Assembly (NCBI GenBank): GCA_016292335.1
Contig: JAECRX010000181.1
Coordinates: 1-12,458 of the forward strand
Reading direction: 5' to 3'
Source of the DNA: Candidatus Sifarchaeum subterraneum
GTDB taxonomy: Archaea; Asgardarchaeota; Sifarchaeia; Sifarchaeales; Sifarchaeaceae
Length of the DNA stretch: 12,458 nucleotides
Shown here: one piece after another, positions 6,964-12,458 of the stretch
Position numbering within the stretch: the first letter of the stretch is position 1
How the letters are laid out: every line of letters begins with the position of its first letter
Notes under the pieces: model-generated
Databases searched by the model: none
Seen by the model: only the letters and a program-made list of their open reading frames with translations
What the model was told of the DNA's origin: nothing
Made by a program: the position numbers and the translations under genes

Positions 6964-8202
6964 TTAAGATTCGAGAATTCCATATCCAATTAATCTCCAG
7001 CGACCTGCAATTCTTCGGCTGATTGATATCCTAGAGCCTACTTCAGCACAGACAGTCCTCTTCAAGTCAACTTCAGCAGAATTCTTTTTTATTGAACTTA
7101 CAGGCCCTACTGTAGCTGTCGTTCCGGCGTTTAACAAAAGTGGTTCACCTGTTTTTATTGCCGTTACCTCCATACGGTCAACATGACCAACAACTCGTTC
7201 AAGAAGATGAATTTCCAGAGATATAGAGTTCCAAACGGGTGGTAATGTATCGGGTTTACCAGCCACCAAGCCTACAAGTCCATCGGCTTTTGTCAGCGAA
7301 GGATCAAGTTTTGTTTCAATTCCGATCAGACCTCCCGGAATTGCTTCTTTCAGTTTGCTTCCTCCCGCATTAAGAGATACAACCTCTGAGATTAATGTTT
7401 GTAATTCGTTAATATTTTCTTTTTTAAGCAGAATTCCGGGCTTTAGCTCGATTTCATCACCTATATTTATCTTTCCTTGTGTTATTGAGCCGCCAATAAC
7501 CCCTCCTACTAATTTCTTCGGTTTTTGCCCAGGTTTATTAACATCGAAAGATCTTGCAATGGACATTCTGTATGGCTTTGAAAGATCTCTTTCAGGAACA
7601 GGAATGTATTCTTCTATAGCTTGGATTAGTACATCAATATTAGATCCATGTTGGGCAGAGATTGGGATTATTGGTGAGTTTTCTGCGATTGTGTCTACAA
7701 CAAATTCGTTAATTTGATTATAATTATCGATGGCTTTTGCCTTAGAAACTAACTCAATTTTATTTTGCACAATTATAATTTTATTCACACCAATGACTTC
7801 TAAAGCTGCAAGATGTTCTCGTGTTTGAGGCTGTGGACATTTTTCATTGGCAGCAATTACGAGGATTGCTCCATCCATGAGTGCTGCACCAGAAAGCATA
7901 GTAGCCATTAAAGTCTCATGTCCTGGGGAATCAACAAAGGATATTCTGTGGATAAAAGTTGTTTCATCATTATGATTTGGACACATTTTTTGGGTAGTAT
8001 AAGCTTCAGGCGGTTCGCCAAGAGGACATTTTCGAATTTCGCAATCGGCGTATCCTAGTTTGATTGAAATACCCCGCCTAAGTTCCTCTGAATGTCTATC
8101 GGTCCACACTCCAGATAGTGCTTGAACGAGTGTAGTTTTTCCGTGATCAACGTGGCCGACAAGTCCAATGTTTAGATTACTTTGTTCAACAATTGCTAAA
8201 AT
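6964..8202 (-). CDS. aif2g: Translation initiation factor aIF2 gamma subunit (apparent non-AUG start)
   Basis: This is the GTPase subunit of archaeal initiation factor 2, which binds initiator Met-tRNA and delivers it to the small ribosomal subunit. From the proposed start the protein has 412 residues, the normal family length. It carries G1 GHVDHGKT (16-23), the switch region RRGISIKLGYA, a degenerate zinc knuckle (C59, C74 and H77, with one usual Cys replaced), G3 DSPGH (91-95), G4 NKIE (147-150; this D-to-E form also occurs in other archaeal aIF2 gamma) and the ending SRRIAGRWRLIGYG. In-frame ATG, GTG or TTG codons are absent until GTG 8109, which lies after the P-loop and cannot be the real start. 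The frame opens after TAG 8205-8203 with ATT 8202-8200, just behind a strong GGGAGGTG SD (8213-8206). A rare AUU (or nearby UUA/AUU) start is inferred. A base error in the assembly is the main alternative. rps6e ends 27 nt upstream and the PIN gene follows. Confidence 0.93.
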   Translation of the reverse strand: MLAIVEQSNLNIGLVGHVDHGKTTLVQALSGVWTDRHSEELRRGISIKLGYADCEIRKCPLGEPPEAYTTQKMCPNHNDETTFIHRISFVDSPGHETLMATMLSGAALMDGAILVIAANEKCPQPQTREHLAALEVIGVNKIIIVQNKIELVSKAKAIDNYNQINEFVVDTIAENSPIIPISAQHGSNIDVLIQAIEEYIPVPERDLSKPYRMSIARSFDVNKPGQKPKKLVGGVIGGSITQGKINIGDEIELKPGILLKKENINELQTLISEVVSLNAGGSKLKEAIPGGLIGIETKLDPSLTKADGLVGLVAGKPDTLPPVWNSISLEIHLLERVVGHVDRMEVTAIKTGEPLLLNAGTTATVGPVSSIKKNSAEVDLKRTVCAEVGSRISISRRIAGRWRLIGYGILES

Positions 8203-8205
8203 CTA

Positions 8206-8225
8206 CACCTCCCAAGTACTTCGGG
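8206..8225 (-). promoter_or_regulatory. SD of aif2g with possible sequestering hairpin
   Basis: The SD GGGAGGTG occupies 8213-8206. On the minus strand CCC (8225-8223), a bulged G, and AA (8221-8220) can pair with TT (8215-8214) and GGG (8213-8211) around a GTAC loop. This would bury the first bases of the SD just after the rps6e stop. It is short, so its effect is uncertain. Its interest comes from the unusual start codon it precedes. Confidence 0.4.
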
Positions 8226-8229
8226 GGCC

Positions 8230-8610
8230 TTAAACTTTACCTATCAATTCTTCAAGAGGTTTTTCTCCTTTTTTAATAGTTTTTAAGTTAATTTGGGCAA
8301 TATCTTCGCTTATCATATTACCTCTTACAGACTTTCTTTTTCTTTGCCCCGGTCTTGTTGGATGAAATCCTATAGGACCCTTGAGTAAAATTCTCTTTCT
8401 TGCTCCTCCATGAAAGGATCTATGCATAGGAAATCCAGCTTTATCACTTCCACCACGGATGGAGAACTCATAGCCTGGGAATCCTATTAGGTCACCTTCC
8501 AATGTTTCGCCGATCCTTTTTCCGATTAAACGATTGGCTTTTGCGCCTGTAAGATCTATCTGAAATGAGTTAGCAGTTTCGGGATCTGAAATCACAAGTT
8601 TGAACGACAT
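8230..8610 (-). CDS. rps6e: Small ribosomal subunit protein eS6
   Basis: This 126-residue protein is the archaeal form of eS6, a 30S subunit protein. It has the family N-terminus FKLVISDPETANSFQIDL and the signature block GFPGYEFSIRGGSDKAGFPM (residues 43-62), followed by the basic stretch GARKRILLKGPIGFHPTRPG and RKRKSVRGN. The long phosphorylated tail of eukaryotic S6 is absent, as normal in archaea. ATG 8610-8608 follows an AGAAGG SD at the usual distance. aif2g starts 27 nt after its stop, and rps6e next to aif2g and a PIN gene is a common archaeal arrangement. It is separated from infB by 457 nt, so it likely has its own promoter. Confidence 0.96.
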   Translation of the reverse strand: MSFKLVISDPETANSFQIDLTGAKANRLIGKRIGETLEGDLIGFPGYEFSIRGGSDKAGFPMHRSFHGGARKRILLKGPIGFHPTRPGQRKRKSVRGNMISEDIAQINLKTIKKGEKPLEELIGKV

Positions 8611-9067
8611 TTGTGTAGACCTTCTATTATTTATTCCGAAAGTTTATTGATAATACGGTTAAGGATTTTTTATCAGAGAAGAAAGGATTTTGATTTCTCC
8701 ATCAATAAGCAAAGCAATTGAGTTTATTGATAAATTTTTTCCTAGATTTTTGAGAATTGTAAGTTAAGAGTGAAGTACAAAATTATAATTTATCAATATT
8801 GAGCGAGAAGACCCCCGACTGGTCGGTTTTCTGAATCTTATTGTCTTTATATCATATTTAAACTGCGATATTTTTTTCCTCTGATGAAGTGTGGCTCTGT
8901 GACTGGAAATATGTTAACATCGCCTATATGCCCTAGTTGAACTAATTACGGGTAGTTCTTCGCTTCGCAAAACATAAAGGGAGTGTAGAAGATTATCACA
9001 TATAGATGAGTAGTTCATTTACCAAATGTTTTTGAGAAACTTGACAATAGGAACCTGTTTAATGAAT
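8611..9067. other. Long intergenic region between infB and rps6e
   Basis: These 457 nt hold no convincing ORF. Visible items are a 13-nt direct repeat AGTTTATTGATAA (8641-8653 and 8721-8733), a hairpin CCGAC-TG-GTCGG followed by TTTT on the plus strand (8815-8830) with no plus-strand gene before it, a palindrome ATGTTAACAT (8911-8920), and a GCCC...GGGTAGTTC motif (8930-8958) faintly like a TnpB element end. The promoter for rps6e must lie on the minus strand near 8640-8700, but no single TATA box stands out. Confidence 0.45.
8641..8733. repeat. 13-nt direct repeat pair upstream of rps6e
   Basis: AGTTTATTGATAA occurs at 8641-8653 and again at 8721-8733, exactly 80 nt apart. A partial inverted copy (TTATCAATA) lies around 8790-8798. 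They sit 31-123 nt upstream of the rps6e start, so they may be regulator sites or chance in AT-rich sequence. Confidence 0.4.
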
Positions 9068-10837
9068 TTAAAGCCCCCAGTAGGGGGCTGTCTTTCTTTT
9101 TATCTTTGTTAGTTCTTCGATAATTTCTTTCTCTTCGGTAGTTAATTCCATTTCCCTCAGTTTCAATAAATTTCTTTCTGCTATATCTACAAAAAGTATA
9201 TCCTCCTCGTGAATATGTCTGTCAACAATAGGACCGCGAATTGAAATTGCTACTTGTTCCCCTTTACCAGCTTTTTGAATATTTTCTCCTTCCGATTGTA
9301 TTTGTAATATTTCTCCAATTCTTTTTCCGTCCTCGTTTATGAGACGGATTTTGGGTGTAATACTCCCTGCCAAAACTTCAACTCCGACAATAGCTGGTTT
9401 ACTTTTTCTGAATATATATCCTGGGATTATTTGTATTTTGCCTGGCAGAATTACGCCTCTCAACTCTTCTTCTTTCAATTCTTCTTCCTTTTCTTTGAAC
9501 CACGCTTTGTATTCATCAACAAGTTGATAAATTATCTGTTCCTCAAAGATTTTTACCTCTGACATCCTTGCTTCCTCTTTTGCATCTGGTAAAATTGAAA
9601 CATTAAAAGCAAGTATAACTGCACAGAGGGGTTCACGTTCACCCACTATAGAGGCTTCTATAACTTCTCTCTTTGATACATCACCCACATCAGCCAATCT
9701 AATGGGAATATTTGCTCCTTTTAATTCACCGACTATCGCCTCTAATGAGCCTAGGGTATCGGATTTTAAGATCACACCAGATTTATCGGTCACAATTCTT
9801 ATTTTTTCGATTTCTTCCATAACTTCTATTTTCACATCATCAATTTTACTCTCTTCAACAACTATAATGGGCGCCCCAGCAAGGACTTCTTCCATACCTG
9901 CAGCTGAGATTTTTATTCCCGCTGCAGCTGAAACCTCTTTAACAGAAGAGAACTTTTCCCTTGGATCACGAATTTCATCAAGCGGCTTTGGAAGTAGTAA
10001 GGCACGGATCTTTGTTTCTATTGGTTTTTCAATGCCACCAACGACAATGAGGTCTCCCTTTTTAACAATACCGTCATAAATTATGGCATCGATTGTAGTA
10101 CCCAAACCTGGTTCTTCCTTAACTTCAAGGGCTACTCCTTTCCCTGGTCCTTCTGTAATTTGCAATTTTTGCAGCATATATTGTTGTGTTAGTCCAATTA
10201 GAACCATTAAAAGTTCTGGAATCCCCTCTCCTGATTTTGCACTAGTAGGAATAATTGCAATACTTTTAGTAAAGTCGCGGATTGCTTCAAATCGGTCAGA
10301 TGTAAATCCTTCCCGAGATAAATCCCCCATAATTTCATACACTTTGTTATCCAGTTCTTTTTGAACGAATGAATCTTGTGTTTTATAAGATTCCATGAAA
10401 GATAAGGATTCTTTGATTGATTTCCATCCTGGAATTCTATCAATTTTATTGGCTGCAACTAAGAACGGGCATTTCCTAGCTTTAAGAATGTTAATAGATT
10501 CAAAAGTCTGTGGTTGAAACCCGGATAAAATATCTATTACAAGTATCGCAATATCTGCTATTGCTCCCCCTCTGCGTCGTAAATTGAGAAAACTATGATG
10601 CCCAGGGGTGTCTATGATCAATAAACCTGGAATAGTAATTTTTAGTTGTAATTTTTCAAGCAATTCTCCACATATTTCTTCAATTACGCTAGTAGGAAAA
10701 AAAGAAGCGCCAATGTGTTGAGTGATTCCTCCTGCTTCCCTTAATTGAACTGCAGTACCTCTAATCTTATCCAATAATGATGTTTTACCATGATCAATGT
10801 GACCTAATACCGTGCAGATTGGTTGTCTAATTGGCAT
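9068..10837 (-). CDS. infB: Translation initiation factor aIF5B (IF2-like GTPase)
   Basis: This 589-residue protein is archaeal IF5B, the GTPase that promotes subunit joining at the last step of initiation. G motifs are G1 GHIDHGKT (12-19), the GGIT switch, G3 DTPGH (76-80), G4 NKID (130-133) and G5 TSAKSGEG. Domain II follows, then domain III with RIVTDKSGVILKSDTLGSLEA, and the C-terminal IV barrel (GKIQIIPGYIFRKSKPAIVGVEV). The length is normal for archaea, which lack the long eukaryotic N-terminal extension. I place the start at ATG 10837-10835, because GAGGTGA lies just before it at 10852-10846; the frame extends to a TTG at 10864, but that would put this SD inside the gene. The last six codons and stop form a strong hairpin (9072-9089). 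The gene is divergent from rpoE1. Confidence 0.95.
   Translation of the reverse strand: MPIRQPICTVLGHIDHGKTSLLDKIRGTAVQLREAGGITQHIGASFFPTSVIEEICGELLEKLQLKITIPGLLIIDTPGHHSFLNLRRRGGAIADIAILVIDILSGFQPQTFESINILKARKCPFLVAANKIDRIPGWKSIKESLSFMESYKTQDSFVQKELDNKVYEIMGDLSREGFTSDRFEAIRDFTKSIAIIPTSAKSGEGIPELLMVLIGLTQQYMLQKLQITEGPGKGVALEVKEEPGLGTTIDAIIYDGIVKKGDLIVVGGIEKPIETKIRALLLPKPLDEIRDPREKFSSVKEVSAAAGIKISAAGMEEVLAGAPIIVVEESKIDDVKIEVMEEIEKIRIVTDKSGVILKSDTLGSLEAIVGELKGANIPIRLADVGDVSKREVIEASIVGEREPLCAVILAFNVSILPDAKEEARMSEVKIFEEQIIYQLVDEYKAWFKEKEEELKEEELRGVILPGKIQIIPGYIFRKSKPAIVGVEVLAGSITPKIRLINEDGKRIGEILQIQSEGENIQKAGKGEQVAISIRGPIVDRHIHEEDILFVDIAERNLLKLREMELTTEEKEIIEELTKIKRKTAPYWGL
9072..9089 (-). terminator. 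Perfect hairpin spanning the infB stop region
   Basis: AGCCCCC (9072-9078) and GGGGGCT (9083-9089) form a perfect 7-bp stem with a 4-nt loop. On the minus strand it covers the codons for Ala-Pro-Tyr-Trp-Gly-Leu, ending right at the stop codon. There is no T run behind it. It could act as a transcript 3'-end or stability element, or simply reflect codon use. Confidence 0.4.
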
Positions 10838-10864
10838 TGTTGAGTTCACCTCTAAGCTCTCCAA

Positions 10865-11153
10865 ATATTGAAAAAAATGAAATTATTCCATCTTAATTAG
10901 AGAAAAAAATTCTGCTAAAAATGGTTGATCCGTAAAAATTTGAACCGTACCAAAATATTTATTTTAGTTCAAGTTCAAATTTTAGAAAAAATTTTAAAAG
11001 ATATTCGTAAATCGATCGAAATGAACAGAAAAATTTAAATGGATGCTTCATATAGAGCGTCGGGGAGAGAATTTATCACAAAAATTTTAACACATGAAAC
11101 TCTATTCTCAAATCTAATCTGAATTTCAAGCGCCGACAGATATTACGGGGGGT
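10865..11153. other. Divergent promoter region between infB and rpoE1
   Basis: This 289-nt AT-rich region separates two divergent genes. For rpoE1 the best box is TTTAAA at 11034-11039 (separate entry). For infB, AAATAAATATTTT on the minus strand around 10953-10966 is a possible TATA box, giving a leader near 95 nt. No other feature was recognised. Confidence 0.45.
11026..11040 (+). promoter_or_regulatory. Candidate BRE/TATA promoter of rpoE1
   Basis: CAGAAA (11026-11031) followed by AATTTAAAT resembles an archaeal BRE plus TATA box. Transcription would start near 11060, giving a leader of about 95 nt. That leader contains nested complementary segments, GTCGG 11059-11063 with CCGAC 11133-11137 and GAGAAT 11067-11072 with ATTCTC 11104-11109. 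Confidence 0.4.
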
Positions 11154-11720
11154 GTGAATGCAATTTATTGGATGACTCAACTTAGAGATACTATACGAGT
11201 TGATCCCTCCAGATTCGCAGAACCTCTCGAAAAAGTTGTTTTGGAATTTGCACGAGAAAATTACGAAGGAATAATTGACAGAGATCATGGTTTGATAATT
11301 TCTGTCTCATCAGTGGACGAAATTGGAATCGGCAAACTTATTCCAGGTGATGGCGCATCTTACCATGAAGTTATTTTCACAGTTTTGGCATATAAGCCTG
11401 ATGTCAAAGAAATTATTGATGGCGAAGTTGTAGAAACTACAGATTTCGGCATTTTCGTCAGACTCGGTTGCATCGATGGCCTAGTGCATCTATCTCAGGT
11501 CGCTGATGACTTCTTTTCTTATGATGCTCGCCAATCAGCTCTCATAGGAAAAGAATCAGGTAGACTCATCAAAACACAAGACAAAGTCAGAGCCAGAATA
11601 ATAGCCGTAAGTTTGAGCAAAAGTTCCATTCGAATAGGACTCACAATGCGGCAAGCAGGACTTGGCCTCTTGACATGGATAGATGAATGGACAGAACAAT
11701 TGGAAGCAAACGAAGAATGA
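11154..11720 (+). CDS. rpoE1: DNA-directed RNA polymerase subunit RpoE1 (Rpo7, Rpb7-like)
   Basis: This 188-residue protein is the archaeal Rpb7 homologue, which pairs with RpoF to form the polymerase stalk that binds nascent RNA and aids open-complex formation. The N-terminal tip domain runs from about residue 10 to 85, with RDTIRVDPSRF, NYEGIIDRDHGLI and LIPGDGASYHEVIF. The S1 RNA-binding domain follows from about 86, with GEVVETTDFGIFVRLGCIDGLVHLSQV and KVRARIIAVSL, and the ending IGLTMRQAGLG is diagnostic. The start is uncertain. GTG 11154 gives three more residues than the usual N-terminus and lies only 1 nt after GGGGGG; ATG 11172 would remove conserved-length residues; an ATT at 11163 is also aligned. 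rpoE2 (spt4), which often follows, is absent here. Confidence 0.95.
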   Translation: MNAIYWMTQLRDTIRVDPSRFAEPLEKVVLEFARENYEGIIDRDHGLIISVSSVDEIGIGKLIPGDGASYHEVIFTVLAYKPDVKEIIDGEVVETTDFGIFVRLGCIDGLVHLSQVADDFFSYDARQSALIGKESGRLIKTQDKVRARIIAVSLSKSSIRIGLTMRQAGLGLLTWIDEWTEQLEANEE

Positions 11721-11737
11721 GATAATCAGGCTTATCT
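11720..11737 (+). terminator. Hairpin immediately after rpoE1
   Basis: AGATAA (11720-11725) pairs with TTATCT (11732-11737) around TCAGGC, starting at the last base of the rpoE1 stop codon. A T-rich stretch (CATTTTCTTTTTATAT) follows about 35 nt later and may be the actual termination site. Confidence 0.35.
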
Positions 11738-11802
11738 TATTGAATCAGTTTAAGACAAAAAATACATCTCCATTTTCTTTTTATATACTGAAAAATATTT
11801 TC

Positions 11803-11876
11803 TTCCAAATTGGAGACTCATATTTGGAAAGGCAGTTTTGAATTCATAAATGTAATATTCACCTTTTATTAAGGTG
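11803..11876 (+). other. Two perfect hairpins upstream of the IscB-type RNA
   Basis: TTCCAAAT (11803-11810) pairs with ATTTGGAA (11822-11829), and CACCTT (11860-11865) pairs with AAGGTG (11871-11876) around TTATT. They lie between rpoE1 and the structured RNA. They could be rpoE1 3'-end structures or the subterminal hairpins of an IS200/IS605-type element end. Confidence 0.3.
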
Positions 11877-11920
11877 CATTATTCGAAATCGTTTACCAAA
11901 GAATATATAAACTTTTCCGA

Positions 11921-12110
11921 AACCGTACAGGAGTACGGATCATTTCAGACGCGTATCAGGATGATGTTGAGCATCTTGTCTTTGAAATTAGGACATTGAG
12001 GGCGAAAGCTTGTAGTACCTGACATACGCCGACAAGATGGACGTGAAATTTCGCAACTTAGTCTCTTCGCAATCCCGATAGATGATAAACTCCTTTATGA
12101 GGAGATTATA
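11921..12110 (+). ncRNA. Putative IscB-associated omega RNA (HEARO-like) with pseudoknot
   Basis: This stretch directly precedes an iscB remnant on the same strand, where IscB-type omega RNAs are encoded. It begins with hairpin CCGTAC-AGGA-GTACGG (11923-11938). Helix A pairs GCGTAT and CAGG (11951-11960) with CCTG and ATACGC (12018-12021, 12024-12029), leaving a 2-nt bulge. Helix B pairs CATCTTGTC (11972-11980) with GACAAGATG (12031-12039), 9 bp. Because A and B interleave, they form a pseudoknot. A GAAA tetraloop stem (GGGC-GAAA-GCTT, near 12000-12010) and GATG-TTGAG-CATC (11963-11975, competing with B) also occur. A last hairpin (12085-12109) has arms ATAA-A-CTCC and GGAG-A-TTAT. Family knowledge places the guide just 5' of the scaffold, here about 11905-11920. 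The assignment rests on position and structure; the boundaries are approximate. Confidence 0.65.
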
Positions 12111-12124
12111 GCCAACAATTTTAT

Positions 12125-12241
12125 ATACTCGTATTAAGTAAAATTAGAAATCCATTAATGCCGTGTAAACCTTTAAAAGCAAGAAGATTGCTGGAGAAAG
12201 GTTTGGCAAAAATAATAACATTTTATTCTGCGTTGATTTAA
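12125..12241 (+). pseudogene. iscB: iscB N-terminal remnant (PLMP domain), start lost and truncated
   Basis: The frame reads LVLSKIRNPLMPCKP, then LKARRLLEKGLAKII, and stops at TAA 12239-12241. This matches the N-terminal PLMP domain of IscB, the RNA-guided nuclease of IS200/IS605-type elements related to the ancestor of Cas9; the PLMP motif itself is intact, as is the ARxLLxxGxAK block. Homology ends after AKII: the expected PFTIQL segment, the RuvC parts and the HNH domain are all missing. No ATG precedes PLMP; ATA 12125 sits where the start would be, and the in-frame ATG 12158 would start inside the motif. GAGGAG at 12099-12104 could be the old SD. The product would be about 38 residues and not a nuclease. 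The nitroreductase gene begins 17 nt later. Confidence 0.85.
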
Positions 12242-12258
12242 GGTTAAAAGGTGATATA

Positions 12259-12458
12259 ATGGATATAAAGGAGATAATACATAAAAGAAGGGCGTATCGT
12301 TCACTTGAACCCATTGAAATAACAGAAAATCTCATTTACGATCTTGCGGAGTGTGCTCAACTGACCCCTTCATGTTTCAACAATCAACCTTGGAGATTCG
12401 TTTTTGTTTATGACCAAGAGGTATTGAAAGAGTTGTACTCTGCCCTATCAAAGGGAAA
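12259..12458 (+). CDS. Nitroreductase-family protein (partial, C-terminus off window)
   Basis: The gene begins at ATG 12259 after AAAAGGTGAT and runs open to the right edge (66 codons). The translation has the nitroreductase N-terminal pattern: MDIKEIIHKRRAYRSLEP (FMN-phosphate-contacting arginines) and LTPSCFNNQPWRFVFV, which is the conserved APSxxNxQPW-type block. Family members are homodimeric FMN enzymes that reduce nitroaromatics, quinones or flavins, or act in cofactor chemistry. The substrate cannot be told from this fragment. It is directly downstream of the iscB remnant, so its promoter probably lies in or near the relic; a TATA-like TTTATATA at 12119-12126 is one candidate. Confidence 0.85.
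   Translation, partial: MDIKEIIHKRRAYRSLEPIEITENLIYDLAECAQLTPSCFNNQPWRFVFVYDQEVLKELYSALSKG

Noticed and set aside
6964..8109. aIF2 gamma starting at GTG 8109
   Set aside because: This start would remove the GHVDHGKT nucleotide-binding motif, which is encoded in frame just upstream together with a strong SD.
8800..8816. Resemblance to the conserved GAAAAGACCC segment of 23S rRNA
   Set aside because: The match is only about ten bases and the flanks are not rRNA-like; taken as coincidence.
8882..8910. Box C/D guide RNA suggested by TGATGA on the plus strand
   Set aside because: No D box (CTGA) lies at a fitting distance, and no C'/D' pair or terminal stem is visible.
10838..10864. infB starting at TTG 10864
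   Set aside because: The SD GAGGTGA lies inside this extension and is well placed for ATG 10837, which also gives a normal aIF5B N-terminus.
10930..10975. tRNA T-arm-like GGTTCAAAT on the minus strand
   Set aside because: No acceptor, D or anticodon stems can be formed around it.
1..12458. CRISPR array, tRNA or rRNA genes
   Set aside because: No regularly spaced repeats and no tRNA or rRNA signatures were seen on either strand by reading.

Overview
The window is chromosomal DNA from an archaeon. It carries eukaryote-like ribosomal proteins (L7Ae, S28e, L24e, S6e), aIF2 gamma, aIF5B, the RNA polymerase subunit RpoE1 (Rpb7-like) and a type 2 isopentenyl diphosphate isomerase of the archaeal lipid pathway. 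The sequence is AT-rich, intergenic regions carry TATA-like boxes, and most genes have a GGAGG/AAGGTG-type Shine-Dalgarno (SD) sequence about 7-11 nt before the start. I cannot fix the lineage; a mesophilic low-GC archaeon (Asgard, or another group) would fit.

Layout, left to right. (1) 1-386, minus: start of a ThiN-type thiamine-phosphate synthase gene, cut by the window edge. (2) 507-1779, minus: a compact operon rpl7ae-rps28e-rpl24e-ndk. Its leader holds a hairpin that reads as a kink-turn, the RNA fold bound by L7Ae, directly beside the rpl7ae SD. (3) 1914-2012, minus: a structured stretch that looks like the 3' end and omega RNA of a lost TnpB (IS200/IS605-type) element. (4) 2225-6176, minus: a P-type Ca2+ ATPase followed after a few bases by fni, then a hairpin terminator. 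(5) 6545-10837, minus: infB (aIF5B), a 457-nt gap, then rps6e, aif2g and a PIN-domain nuclease; the translation theme is continuous. aif2g has no ATG, GTG or TTG that would preserve its P-loop and seems to begin at a non-canonical codon, probably AUU. (6) 11154-11720, plus: rpoE1, divergent from infB. (7) About 11921-12241, plus: a structured RNA with a pseudoknot, followed by the first ~38 codons of an IscB nuclease including its PLMP motif. I read this as an IscB/omega-RNA (OMEGA, HEARO-type) locus whose protein has been lost. (8) 12259 to the edge, plus: start of a nitroreductase-family gene.

Most genes serve translation: ribosomal proteins, two initiation factors and a probable rRNA-processing PIN nuclease, with RpoE1 for transcription. 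The accessory content is two relics of RNA-guided nuclease transposons, one in the intergenic space beside the rpl7ae operon and one between rpoE1 and the nitroreductase gene. The points most worth following are the orphan IscB-type omega RNA, the non-AUG start of aIF2 gamma, and the kink-turn in the L7Ae leader.
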